The position numbers and the translations under genes were made by a program. A stretch of 64,000 bases of DNA from CAIRTM01 sp963723235. Lineage in GTDB: Bacteria > Desulfobacterota > WTBG01 > CAIYCZ01 > CAIRTM01. The notes under the pieces were generated by a model. The model saw only the letters and a program-made list of their open reading frames with translations. It was not told the origin of the DNA and made no database searches. The DNA lies in the NCBI GenBank assembly GCA_963723235.1, contig CAVRPV010000006.1:370811-434810 (forward strand), read 5' to 3'. Below are positions 8,222 through 17,276 of the stretch, in pieces (position 1 is the first letter of the stretch; each line of letters starts with the position of its first letter).

Positions 8222-9290
8222 TTACGGGAGTGCAACCTTGAAATAGTATGTCTGTGAGTTTGTCTGCTGAGCGGCACAATCGGTTATCGCAAACCGGAAG
8301 GCATACGTGGCGTTCTGCAGGCTCTCAACCGGCAGGTAACCCGGACCCGCCCCTTGGCAGCATTGACCGTAACGGCAAGCGGCTTCCAGCTGCTCTCGCC
8401 AACCATCTGGTACTCGGCAACGTGCGTGCACGCGCCGGAGCATGATGCGAAATCATCGCTGAAGGTCCATAATACGTCATGATTTACATCCAGTTCAATG
8501 GCGCTTTCAGGCGAGGTCGGCAGCACCTTCCACGTGTCCGTCAAAAACGGGCCGTCGCCGATTACCGGCGGGGCATCACGGAACACCTTGAAATAGTACG
8601 AGCCGGACTGGGTGGTCTGAGTGGCGCAATCGGTTACTGCAAACCGGAAGGCATACGTGGCATTCTGCAGGCTCTCCACCGGCAGCGTAACCCGGACCCG
8701 CCCCTTGGCAGCATTGACCGTAACGGCAAGCGGCTTCCAGCTGCTCTCGCCGACCATCTGGTACTCGGCAACGTGCGTGCACGCACCGGAGCATGATGCG
8801 AAATCATCGCTGAAGGTCCATAATACGTCATGATTTGCATCAAGTGACAATGGCGCTCTCAGCCGAGGTCGGCAGCACCTGCCACGTGTCCGTCAAAAAC
8901 GGGCCGTCGATGATTACCGGCGGGGCATCACGGAACACCTTGAAATAGTACGAGCCGGACTGGGTGGTCTGAGCGGCGCAATCGGTTACTGCAAACCGGA
9001 AGGCATACGTGGCATTTTGCAGGCTCTCAACCGGCAGCGTAACCCGGACCCGCCCCTTGGCAGCATTGACCGTAACGGCAAGCGGCTGTCCAGCTGCTGC
9101 TCGCCGACCATCTGGTACTCGGCAACGTGCGTGCACGCACCGGAGCATGATGCGAAATCGTCGCTGAAGGTCCATAATACGTCATAGATTGGCATCCAAG
9201 ATTCAATGGCGCTCTCAGGCGAGGACGGCAGCACCTTCCACGTGTCCGTCAAAAACGGGCCGTCGCTGATTGCGGGGGGATTGTCTACTA
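8222..9290 (-). repeat. three tandem copies of a three-cysteine C-terminal module (about 355 bp each)
   Basis: Copies at about 8222..8575, 8576..8930 and 8931..9290 encode the same 117-residue module found three times at the end of the gene at 13893. Shared anchors are FLTDTWKVLP, LWTFSDDFASC, AVTVNAAKGRVRVTLPVES and NATYAFRF. Copies are nearly identical at DNA level but differ by small indels. Confidence 0.85.
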
Positions 9291-9383
9291 CAATCGGCAC
9301 GCACTCACCCTCTACGCACTCATAGCCCTCGGAGCAGTCGCTGCCTGTTAAACATTGCGGAGGCTCATAGCGCCACAGATCGT

Positions 9384-10680
9384 TCAGAGTAGCCTAGCGG
9401 AGGTGCTGCCGTAGCCATACCCTCCGAACAGCCACAAATTGCCGGTGCTGTCTATCCAGGAGACGCTTCCATCGCGCGCGCCCGGCACATTGGCGGCATC
9501 CGGCACACCCTTGGTGCCGTAGACGCCAAACTGATCAACCGTATTTGAGCCGCTCACCCACGTCCACATGATTGGTCGCAGGATCATAGCGCCACAGATC
9601 GTTCAGGTGGCCCAGATGCCGGTGCTGTCGTAGCCATACCCCCCAAATAGCCAAAGATTACCTGAGCTGTCTGTCCAGGAAATGCTTGTCATCGCGCGCT
9701 CCGGGCACATTGGCGGCATCCGGCACACCCTTTGTGCCGTAGACGCCAAGCTGATTAGGCGTATTTGAGCCGCTCATCCACGTCCACATGATTGGTCGCA
9801 GGGTCATAGCGCCACAGATCATTCAGGAGGCCACAGGATTGCCTGGTACTGCCATAGCCGTACCCCCGAACAGCCATACATTGCCCGTGCTGTCTGTCCA
9901 GGAAATGCTCCCATAGCGCGCGCCGGGCACATTGGCAGCAGCCGGCACACCCTTTGTGCCGTAGACGCCAGCCTGATAAGTCGTATTTGAGCCGCTCATC
10001 CACGTCCACATATTGGTCGCAGGATCATAGCGCCACAGGTCATTCAGGGGGCCAAAAGGTGTGTGCTGCTGCCATAGCCATACCCCCCGAACAGCCATAA
10101 ATTACCGTGAGCTGTCTGTCCAGGAAATGCTCTCATACGCGCGCGCCCGGCATATTGGCGGCAGCCGGCACGCCCTTTGTGCCGTAGACGCCGAGCTGAT
10201 TAGTCGTATTTGAACCGCTCACCCACGTCCACATGATTGGTCGCAGGCTCATAGCGCCACAGATCGTTCAGGTAGCCAGTAAGTGCTGGTGCCGTAGCCA
10301 TCGCCCCCGAACAGCCACAGATTGCCTGAGCTGTCTGTCCAGGAAATGCTGTCTACCTCGCGCGCCCGGCACATTGGCGGCAGCCGGCACGCCCTTGGTG
10401 CCGTAGACGCCAACCTGATCAATCGTATTTGCGCCGCTCATCCACGTCCACTGATTGGTCGCAGGATCATAGCGCCACAGGTCGTTCAGGTAGCCAGAGG
10501 AGGTGGTGCTGCCGTAGCCGTAGCCCCCGAACAGCCACAAATTACCGTGGCTGTCTGTCCAGGAAATGCTTTCATTCTCGCGCGCCCGGCACATTGGCGG
10601 CATCCGGCACACCCTTGGTGCCGTAGACTGCCAGCTCTGATCGAGTCGTATTTGCGCCGCTCATCCAGGTCCATGTCTCC
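9384..10680 (-). repeat. six tandem kelch-like units (about 220 bp period)
   Basis: The phrase LWLFGG recurs on the minus strand at about 9430, 9645, 9870, 10090, 10310 and 10530. Each unit carries LNDLWRYDPATN, WTWMSG, GVYGTKGVP and NVPGAR. Six units would suit a six-bladed beta-propeller. Units are spread over all frames because of indels. Confidence 0.82.
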
Positions 10681-11669
10681 ATGCAGCGGAATACACATCG
10701 TGTCCAGGCATTCATAACCCTCAGAGCAGTCTCCATTTACCAGGCATTCGACGCATTGGTCGTTGGCTTCATCGCAGACATTATCATTGCTGCAGGTCGA
10801 TGAGCCTGCCACGCACACATTGGCAGAGCATGTCTCTTCTCCATTGCAGTTGACGCCATCGTCACAGTCTGCATCGACCAAGCATTCGAAACACCGGTCA
10901 TTGGCTTCATCGCATATCGGATCATTAGGGCAGGGCTTACTGCCCGCAGAACACACGCCTGCAGTGCATGCCTCGGCTCCGTTGCAGTAAACGCCATCGT
11001 CACAATCTGCATTGTTCAGGCACTCCACACAGCGGTCCAATGAATCGGAGCAGAGCGGCGTGTCGCCTTCACAGATCGGCGCAGCACCCGCAACGCACTC
11101 GCCGGCAAGCGCATGCCTCTGACTCCATTGCAGTACAAGCTATCGTCACAATGACTGTCCTGCTCGCACGGAATACACACGACATTCCACATTCCAGCAG
11201 AATCAGTATGCTTGTGCAAAACCCTGCGGAAGCAACTTACTGCACCTCATGTGCCAGCTGCCATCGGTAATGTACCACTGTATAGGGGTTCAAAGGATAC
11301 ATCCGGAAGGCTACAAACATAGCACAGTATCATGTTGTATATTCCTCCAGAACACACAAGATCCTAAAGCAGCCTGCGGTTTCTAGTGCAGCCTGAGGTA
11401 GTTCTCGATGTCTCAAGGGTTGTCTGCCTTTGTACACCGTCAACAGTGATCCAGCACTGTGCCTGCAGGGAAGGGACATGGAAAAAACACACACAATAAA
11501 AAAGCAATCACTGCACATACGGCACCTGCATGTCTTTGCGCACTTTTTGCGGTCATGGTGTTCCCCCTTTTTATTTTGGAAGGTTATTCCTTTTTGCACT
11601 GCCCCTGCTGAACCTGTACAGGTACTTTCCCCCAAAAGCGTTTGTACATTTTGTTTGAATACACTTCCA

Positions 11670-11697
11670 GATATAGTAGAAAATAACAATTTGTCAA
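11670..11697 (-). promoter_or_regulatory. promoter of the kelch-module gene, shared with the RCC1-module gene
   Basis: On the minus strand TTGACA (11697..11692), 16-bp spacer, TATATC (11675..11670), followed by TGGAAGTGTA. The same arrangement with the same flanks occurs at 17082..17109 before the gene at 13893. The 5' leader is about 105 nt. Confidence 0.8.
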
Positions 11698-11824
11698 ACA
11701 AATTTACCTTTTAACCGCATAAAACCAATAACCATGTCAAGAGGCAACCGCTTGAGAGTTCAGTTGTTGCGGGGTGCAGAAAAAACAGAGGGCGAAAAAA
11801 GGCATGATTGCAATGACGTTGAAA

Positions 11825-11858
11825 ACAAAAAAGGCAGGGCCATGTGCTGACCATGCCT
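11825..11858 (-). terminator. terminator after the SGNH hydrolase gene (unit T2)
   Basis: On the minus strand GGCATGGTCA pairs with TGGCCCTGCC, then TTTTTTG. Same family as the hairpins at 8158, 13361 and 13826. Confidence 0.78.
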
Positions 11859-11902
11859 GTATGGTTATTCAAATTTACTTCCGTACTCTCGGCACGGTAA
11901 TG

Positions 11903-13216
11903 TCAGAGAGTAGATGCAGCCTTGAGCGCCGCTTTTTCGGCTTTATGACGATTCGAGAGAGCGGTCTTTTCGGCTTTTTGCTGAAGTTTAAGAAGCTTGG
12001 AATCGTCTTTATCAACGTCACAGTCCCCGTCCAAGTCCCGTTCATCATCGCAGACCTCGTAAGAAAATATAGCGACCTTCATTTCCTCTTTTTCAGCTTT
12101 ATGCCGTTTCTTGAGAGCGTTTTTTTCGTTTTTTTGCCGAAGTTTAAGAAGATTGGAATCGTCTTTGTCTACGTCACAGTCTCCGTCCAAGTCCCATTCG
12201 TCATCGCAGACCTCGATCACACACTGGTCAAGACCCTCATCGCAGATTTCGCCCACTTCGCAGGGATCCGTGCCCGCGACGCACACGCCGGCTGCACAAG
12301 TCTCTTCGCCATTGCATAAAATGCTATCATTACAGTGCGTATTCTCGAGACACTCAACACAGGTGTCATTGTCTTCATCACAGTATTCGCCCTCTGCACA
12401 TGGAGATGTGCCCGCAACACACCCTCCAGCTTCCATATGTTCACGCAAATAGGTGTTGTACCAATATGGATAGTTTTTACCTTCCATATGTATGCAGTCT
12501 GGAACCCGTGCATTGTGCCACGCTTCAAGTTCTTCTGCGCTGAATGCAGTTGCTACTTTTTCCCATGTGTCGATATAGGTCACATAGTCAAGATCAGCAT
12601 TCGCAACCATAAGACGGTTTTTAAAGTTGCGGTAAATTCCATTCACACTTTCCCAACAGTTCATCTGGTCTTGACTCTCAAAACACTCTGCTCCAGTTGG
12701 ATTCTCAGTTAATTCACCACCCATGAAAAACCCACCATTCTGCCAGCATGAGGCATTTAATGTGACTCGTGTCGGGTATCCGGTAGAATGTACAATTTTT
12801 GCATGAGGAAAATCTGCGTGTAAGTTCTGATAGAAATTTCTCCATGCCGTAAGGTACTCCGTCATATCGTCATAGGGGCAATCAACATTTTGAAAGCGCC
12901 ATATATCGTTGAAACCAAGTTCATATATCCAGATGATGTCAAACTGTGGAGCAATCTCAAGACATCCATACGGGGTGCTGTCGCTACAGATGCCCGTGCC
13001 TCGTCCGACAGTCCACATCCACAAATCTTTCCCGCCATACTGTACGCCCCCGTCAATACAGGTTGTATCAATAACGCATCCCGTTGGCGGGTTTGCTCGA
13101 ACAAATGAATCCACATAGTAATAAGTCGAATCGCCTATGGGCAATATTCGCTTGTCTGCCGCAGATACAGGAAGCGCAATCAAAAGCAGGAGCAGGAGCA
13201 GGATTCTTTTTTTCAT
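11903..13216 (-). CDS. secreted SGNH/GDSL-type hydrolase with Cys-rich and duplicated calcium-binding tail
   Basis: A 437-residue protein with a clear signal peptide (MKKRILLLLLLLIALPVSA). The SGNH blocks are visible: GDST near residue 28 (catalytic Ser), GFND near 100 (block III) and DCIH near 240 (catalytic Asp/His). After about 265 comes a Myxococcales-type Cys-rich segment (CVECLENTHCNDSILCNG), then two copies of about 50 residues combining a calcium-loop motif, DLDGDCDVDKDD, with a Lys/Glu-rich helix. It is probably an extracellular or surface esterase or carbohydrate deacetylase. Start at 13216 lacks a clear ribosome site. It is intact, unlike its downstream neighbour, and shares the Cys-rich module and terminator type with the block. 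Confidence 0.8.
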   Translation of the reverse strand: MKKRILLLLLLLIALPVSAADKRILPIGDSTYYYVDSFVRANPPTGCVIDTTCIDGGVQYGGKDLWMWTVGRGTGICSDSTPYGCLEIAPQFDIIWIYELGFNDIWRFQNVDCPYDDMTEYLTAWRNFYQNLHADFPHAKIVHSTGYPTRVTLNASCWQNGGFFMGGELTENPTGAECFESQDQMNCWESVNGIYRNFKNRLMVANADLDYVTYIDTWEKVATAFSAEELEAWHNARVPDCIHMEGKNYPYWYNTYLREHMEAGGCVAGTSPCAEGEYCDEDNDTCVECLENTHCNDSILCNGEETCAAGVCVAGTDPCEVGEICDEGLDQCVIEVCDDEWDLDGDCDVDKDDSNLLKLRQKNEKNALKKRHKAEKEEMKVAIFSYEVCDDERDLDGDCDVDKDDSKLLKLQQKAEKTALSNRHKAEKAALKAASTL

Positions 13217-13360
13217 AAATTATTGCGCTCGGGGTATTCTATTGTTGCACAGGGGGGAATTTGCATTGATTGTAGCATGTACGCCAATGGCGGTCAATTC
13301 GAAGCTGGAAAGATTAGCATATGATATTGTCAGACACTGTCACACATGATCATATAGAAC

Positions 13361-13391
13361 AAAAAAGGCAGAGCCAATGAAGGCCCTGCCC
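13361..13391 (-). terminator. orphan terminator of the same family (T3)
   Basis: On the minus strand GGCAGGGCCTTC faces GGCTCTGCC, then TTTTTTG. No gene reads into it from the right for about 500 bp, so the gene it served has probably been lost. Confidence 0.65.
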
Positions 13392-13563
13392 GTATGATAA
13401 CAGCTTTGTGCTTTACTGTGCCCGAAATTGTGCCCGCGCCGAACAAACAACACCCAACTCTATCCAACTCCTGCCAACGTGAATTTTTTTAGTTTACAGT
13501 GCAAATACTATTACTTTTGCCCGTTTTTCGCATACATAGACCGGACGCGATTTTTATGTGTTT

Positions 13564-13620
13564 CTGACTCAAAATCCCCCGTCCGCAAGGCTGTACAAGT
13601 TCGATTCTCGTCCCGGGCAC
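13564..13620 (+). other. 3' half of a tRNA-Leu gene, possible attachment site
   Basis: From the anticodon arm to the discriminator base this stretch matches tRNA-Leu(UAA) at about 7963..8013, with the anticodon position reading CAA and the stem CCCCCG. The variable arm, T-arm and acceptor 3' strand (GTTCGATTC, GTCCCGGGCA) are present, but the 5' half and CCA are not. A tRNA 3' end without its 5' half is what site-specific integration or imprecise excision leaves behind. No integrase gene is in the window. Confidence 0.75.
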
Positions 13621-13825
13621 ACATTTTTTTCTTGTAAAAACAGGGGGATTGCTCATAGGTGGGCTAACCCTTGTTTTGCGTGAGTTTTGCAACTGTGGCC
13701 GAAATTTCACGCCCCCCTCTCCCCCGAACTGCGCCCACGACAAACTCTTAACAGAAGGGACTTATTACTATCGGTATCGGGGTCGGCTTTCCAGAACCCG
13801 CGATTGCGATTCTGATCCCGCAATA

Positions 13826-13854
13826 AAAAAACAGGGCCGCGTGTGTGGCCCTGC
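13826..13854 (-). terminator. terminator after the RCC1-module gene (T4)
   Basis: On the minus strand CAGGGCCAC pairs with GCGGCCCTG, then TTTTTTT. Strong Rho-independent form, same family as T1-T3. Confidence 0.85.
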
Positions 13855-13892
13855 CTCTATGGTTATTCGCCTACAATGCTTCTCTCTGAAGG

Positions 13893-16892
13893 CTATTCCA
13901 CTTTGAAATAGTACGTAGCCGACGGGGTGGTCTGAGCAGCACAATCGGTTATTGCAAACCGGAAGGCATACGTGGCATTCTGCAGGCTCTCAACCGGCAG
14001 CGTAACCCTGACCCGTCCCTTGGCAACATTGACCGTAACGGCAAGCGGTTTCCAGCTGCTGTCGCCGACTGCCTGGTACTCGGCAATGTGCGCGCACGCC
14101 TCAGAGCATGATGCAAAATCGTCACTGAAGGTCCATAATACGTCATGATTGGTTGCAAGCTGAATGGCGCCCTCAGGGGAGGTCGGCAGCACCATCCACG
14201 TGTCCGTCAAAAACGGGCCGTCGCCGATTACCGGCGGGGCATCACGCAACACCTTGAAATAGTACGTGCCGGACGGGGTGGTCTGGTTGGCGCAATCGAT
14301 CACCGCAAACCGGAAGGCATACGTGGCATTCTGCAGGCTCTCCACCGGCAGCGTAACCCTGACCCGCCCCTTGGCAACATTGACCGTAACGGCAAGCGGT
14401 TTCCAGCCGCTGTCGCCGACTGCCTGGTACTCGGCAACGTGCGTGCACGCCTCAGAGCAGGAGGCAAAATCGTCGCTGAAGGTCCATAATACGTCATGAT
14501 TGGTTGCAAGCTGAATGGCGCCCTCAGGGGAGCTCGGCAGCACCTTCCACGTGTCCGTCAAAAACGGGCCGTCGGTGATTACCGGCGGGGCATCACGCAA
14601 CACCTTGAAATAGTACGTGCCGGACGGGGTGGTCTGAGCAGCGCAGTCGGTTACCTCAAACCGGAAGGCATACGTGGCGTTCTGCATGCTCTCAACCGGC
14701 AGCGTAACCCGAACCCGTCCCTTGGCAACATTGACCGTAACGGCAAGCGGTTTCCAGCTGCTGTCGCCGACTGCCTGGTACTCGGCAATGTGCGCGCACG
14801 CCTCAGAGCATGATGCAAAATCGTCACTGAAGGTCCATAATACGTCATGATTGGTTGCAAGCTGAATGGCGCCCTCAGGGGAGCTCGGCAGCACCTTCCA
14901 CGTGTCTGTCAAAAACGGGCCGTCGATGATTGCGGGGGGATTGTCAGGAGGTGGTTCGCACTTGCTATCAACGCAGGCATACCCCTCTGAGCAGTCGCCG
15001 TCGTCGGTGCACTCCGGAGACGCGGCCTGAAAATAACTTCCCCCTATGCCGGCAATATTGTTCACCCCACTGCCCGACAAATCAACCTCGACGGCCGGCG
15101 AATGGTAGGTCCACACCTTCTTGCCGCCTATCAAGGAGACGATAACCCCGCCGTCATCAGTGGAAGACAGGGCAAAATTCATAAAATTGTATGTCGCCAG
15201 CTCTGTTATGTCATCGCTGATGTCCTGCTGTGACGTGAGACTCCCGGCAGCATCAAAAAAGAACAGGTGGGTCAAATATTCGTCGCCGGCAGTGTTGCCT
15301 AATCCAACAAAGCCGCCGTTCGACAGGCCGACCAGGGAATATATCGTAATATTAAGCGACGTAATATCAACCTTATTGATCAGCTGCAGGCTGTTATCAT
15401 AAAAATATATGTAGGGCGAATAACCGGCGCCGCCCAAATAGGTTGATCCCAGCTCGGGAAGCAGCACAAAGCCTCCGCCGACAAGGCCTGCCATGTCCCC
15501 CATTTTTGTATAGGCATAGCTCCAGCCGTCTGGATCAGCCCAGGCATTGGTTGATCCAAGTGATGTCCCTTGAGGATCAAAGAGGGAGATTGCACCCATT
15601 GTGCCTGAAATAAAATTTCCGTTATTAAGCCCGCTATAATTGCCGCCAAAGCTTATGCTGGGGCCTGCAAACGTATTGCGCATTGCTCCGCTTGAGTCAA
15701 CATGCCATATCGTCCAGTTTGCATCGAAATCCTGCCCCTTTAAAAGCCAACCGCTGCTTCCGGCATCGCGGATAAGATACGGCCTTCCTATTGAAGTAAA
15801 GTCAGTTTTTGAAAGCAGGTTCCATTCGGGATCAAAAATCAGCAGTTTAAGTGTTTCCGCATCGAACACTGCCGTCCTGTTCCCCTGATCGCAGGAGTCG
15901 CCGAATCCGTCGCCGTCCAGGTCGGCCTGTTCAGGGTTGGAAACGGTGGGACAATTATCATCTATATTCAAAACACCGTCATCATCAATATCCGGCGACG
16001 CAGGGTTTGAAACGTTTAAATTCCAGCCACCAACATCGCACTGGCCATAAATATTATAGCCCGTCGCTACGACCGTGCCGTCTTCTTTCAGGCCAATGGT
16101 TCCGGAATTCCCTGCTGCCACCTGTACAATATCTGTCCAGGAACCCACATTGATCTGGCCGCTTCCATTATTCCCTACAGCTACAACCGTACCGTCTGTC
16201 TTCAAACCGACCGTGAACCTGTACGCTGCCGACACCTGTGAAATGCCGGTCCAGGCGCTCACATTGCACTGGCCATAGGCATTCCATCCAACCGCAACCA
16301 CTGTGCCATTTGCCTTCAAGCCGGCAGTGTGCCCATCTCCTGCAGATACTTGCGTAATTCCCGACCAGGTTCCTACTCCACTTCGCCATCCATAACTATC
16401 ATCTCCCACGGCCACAGCCGTTCCGTTTAGCTTAAGCCCGGCAGTATAACCGTCCCCTGCTGTCACCTGTGAAATACCGGCCCAGGTGCTTACATTGCAT
16501 TGGCCATATCGATTATCGCCCGTCGCCACAACCGTGCCATCGGCTTTTAGACCTACAGTGTGAAGATACCCTGCCGCTACCTTTGAAATACCGGTCCAGG
16601 AACCCACATTGCATTGGCCATATCGATTATCGCCCGTCGCCACAACCGTGCCATCGGCTTTTAGACCTACAGTGTGAAAATACCCTGCCGCCACCTGTGA
16701 AATACCGGTCCAGGAGCCCACATTACATTGGCCTGACGAGCTCCATCCTGTGGCCACTACCGTGCCATCGGCTTTTAGGCCTACAGTGTGATAAGCCCCT
16801 GCTGCCACCTGCATTGATCCTGCTGCTGCATCAGTGGAAAAAAACAGGCCTATCACAAGAATTAACATAAAAAAGTTCATTCGTTGTTTCAT
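13893..16892 (-). CDS. large secreted modular protein: RCC1-like repeats, TSP3 calcium repeat, propeller-like middle, triple C-terminal repeat
   Basis: An intact 999-residue protein. Signal peptide at 1-25 (MKQRMNFFMLILVIGLFFST, cut after AAAG). Residues 30-300 hold about seven 42-residue RCC1-like units (VAAGYFHTVGLKADGTVVATG). A thrombospondin-type-3 calcium repeat follows (DIDDDGVLNIDDNCP, DLDGDGFGDSCD, about 305-335). A region with repeated GGF(V/I) and glycine-rich strands spans 340-620, then a CSEGYAC motif. Three 117-residue copies starting DGPFLTDTWKVLP occupy 650-999. RCC1 units fold as beta-propellers, and the tail may attach or export the protein, which is inference. Ribosome site AAGGGGGAAT before the ATG. 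No frameshift in 3 kb, in contrast to its neighbour. Confidence 0.85.
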   Translation of the reverse strand: MKQRMNFFMLILVIGLFFSTDAAAGSMQVAAGAYHTVGLKADGTVVATGWSSSGQCNVGSWTGISQVAAGYFHTVGLKADGTVVATGDNRYGQCNVGSWTGISKVAAGYLHTVGLKADGTVVATGDNRYGQCNVSTWAGISQVTAGDGYTAGLKLNGTAVAVGDDSYGWRSGVGTWSGITQVSAGDGHTAGLKANGTVVAVGWNAYGQCNVSAWTGISQVSAAYRFTVGLKTDGTVVAVGNNGSGQINVGSWTDIVQVAAGNSGTIGLKEDGTVVATGYNIYGQCDVGGWNLNVSNPASPDIDDDGVLNIDDNCPTVSNPEQADLDGDGFGDSCDQGNRTAVFDAETLKLLIFDPEWNLLSKTDFTSIGRPYLIRDAGSSGWLLKGQDFDANWTIWHVDSSGAMRNTFAGPSISFGGNYSGLNNGNFISGTMGAISLFDPQGTSLGSTNAWADPDGWSYAYTKMGDMAGLVGGGFVLLPELGSTYLGGAGYSPYIYFYDNSLQLINKVDITSLNITIYSLVGLSNGGFVGLGNTAGDEYLTHLFFFDAAGSLTSQQDISDDITELATYNFMNFALSSTDDGGVIVSLIGGKKVWTYHSPAVEVDLSGSGVNNIAGIGGSYFQAASPECTDDGDCSEGYACVDSKCEPPPDNPPAIIDGPFLTDTWKVLPSSPEGAIQLATNHDVLWTFSDDFASCSEACAHIAEYQAVGDSSWKPLAVTVNVAKGRVRVTLPVESMQNATYAFRFEVTDCAAQTTPSGTYYFKVLRDAPPVITDGPFLTDTWKVLPSSPEGAIQLATNHDVLWTFSDDFASCSEACTHVAEYQAVGDSGWKPLAVTVNVAKGRVRVTLPVESLQNATYAFRFAVIDCANQTTPSGTYYFKVLRDAPPVIGDGPFLTDTWMVLPTSPEGAIQLATNHDVLWTFSDDFASCSEACAHIAEYQAVGDSSWKPLAVTVNVAKGRVRVTLPVESLQNATYAFRFAITDCAAQTTPSATYYFKVE
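13905..14960 (-). repeat. three tandem copies of the three-cysteine C-terminal module (about 351 bp each)
   Basis: In-frame tandem copies at about 13905..14255, 14256..14606 and 14607..14960, nearly identical in DNA and protein. Each has three cysteines, two flanking SCSEAC and one in (D)CAAQTT. Same module and copy number as at 8222..9290. Confidence 0.88.
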
Positions 16893-17081
16893 GTTCTGAT
16901 TCCCCCTTTGCTTGGAATTTTTTATAGAAACAATACTTGTTTCTGCCCCGGATACTGCTATTCGATGGACTGGCTTTCATTGTCATTTTGTAAGGTTTAT
17001 GTGCTTGTCTAAACCCCTGACACCGATACCGGCTATACCCCTCGAACGCTTCATTGAGTTTTGTATTTGATTACACTTCCA

Positions 17082-17109
17082 GATATATTTAAAAAAAACA
17101 ATTTGTCAA
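17082..17109 (-). promoter_or_regulatory. promoter of the RCC1-module gene
   Basis: On the minus strand TTGACA (17109..17104), 16-bp spacer, TATATC (17087..17082), then TGGAAGTGTAATCAAAT. It matches the promoter at 11670..11697 base for base at both boxes and in most of the flanks. Confidence 0.82.
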
Positions 17110-17194
17110 ATTAATTTACATTCCTTGAATAACAGGGCAGGCACAGTGGCCGGCTCCTACGCTCTCAAGTCACATCCCGCACTCGCATCCCCCC

Positions 17195-17223
17195 TTGACA
17201 CCTGCGACACCGGGACCTATAAT
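17195..17223 (+). promoter_or_regulatory. consensus sigma70 promoter of rdgB
   Basis: TTGACA (17195..17200), 17-bp spacer, TATAAT (17218..17223): a perfect consensus pair, about 54 bp before the start codon. Confidence 0.92.
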
Positions 17224-17276
17224 TTTATCTTTTCGCAACAAACATAAACCGCTCATTAGACTTTGAACAAGCGCCC

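Larger units (their letters stand above)
8222..11556 (-). pseudogene. large secreted modular protein (Cys-rich repeats, kelch units, triple C-terminal repeat), heavily frameshifted
   Basis: Pieces in all three frames join into one secreted protein of about 1100 residues. It starts at 11556 with GGGGGAAC before the ATG and a signal peptide (MTAKSAQRH, then a hydrophobic run ending PFPA). Next come Myxococcales-type Cys-rich repeats (CVECLNNADCDDGVYCNG kind, about 11190-10720), six kelch-like units (LNDLWRYDPATN...GNLWLFGGYGYGS, about 10680-9380), a short CSEGYEC motif, and three copies of a repeat starting GPFLTDTWKVLP (9290-8222). More than ten frame breaks occur. The intact gene at 13893 shares the C-terminal module and promoter. 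It may be a real pseudogene or a badly assembled repeat region. Confidence 0.75.
11557..11902. other. intergenic region: promoter, T2 terminator, otherwise empty
   Basis: About 345 bp holding the promoter of the modular pseudogene (11670..11697) and the terminator of the SGNH gene (11825..11858). No further feature recognised. Confidence 0.6.
13217..13892. other. intergenic region: orphan terminator, tRNA fragment, terminator
   Basis: About 675 bp with a hairpin terminator not preceded by a minus-strand gene (13361..13391), a 3' tRNA-Leu fragment (13564..13620) and the terminator of the gene at 13893 (13826..13854). Short ORFs crossing it have no ribosome site or recognisable content. It reads like the scar of an integrated element. 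Confidence 0.6.
16893..17276. other. divergent promoter region between the RCC1-module gene and rdgB
   Basis: About 380 bp holding the shared-type promoter at 17082..17109 (minus) and the consensus rdgB promoter at 17195..17223 (plus). The 190-nt leader of the minus gene shows no recognised riboswitch. Confidence 0.6.

Noticed and set aside
8222..9290. Tandem near-identical DNA repeats that could suggest a CRISPR array or other non-coding repeat array
   Set aside because: The period is about 355 bp and each unit encodes the same protein module, also found in an intact frame at 13905..14960. There are no short repeats with unique spacers.
12111..12712. Plus-strand ORFs opposite the SGNH hydrolase gene
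   Set aside because: Shadows of an intact, signal-peptide-bearing gene with clear SGNH motifs on the minus strand.
13564..13620. A second complete tRNA-Leu gene
   Set aside because: The sequence left of the anticodon arm does not form an acceptor 5' strand or D-arm, and CCA is missing. Only the 3' half is present.
13428..13637. Plus-strand ORF running through the tRNA fragment
   Set aside because: Composition is irregular, no ribosome site, and it includes the tRNA remnant. Not a gene.
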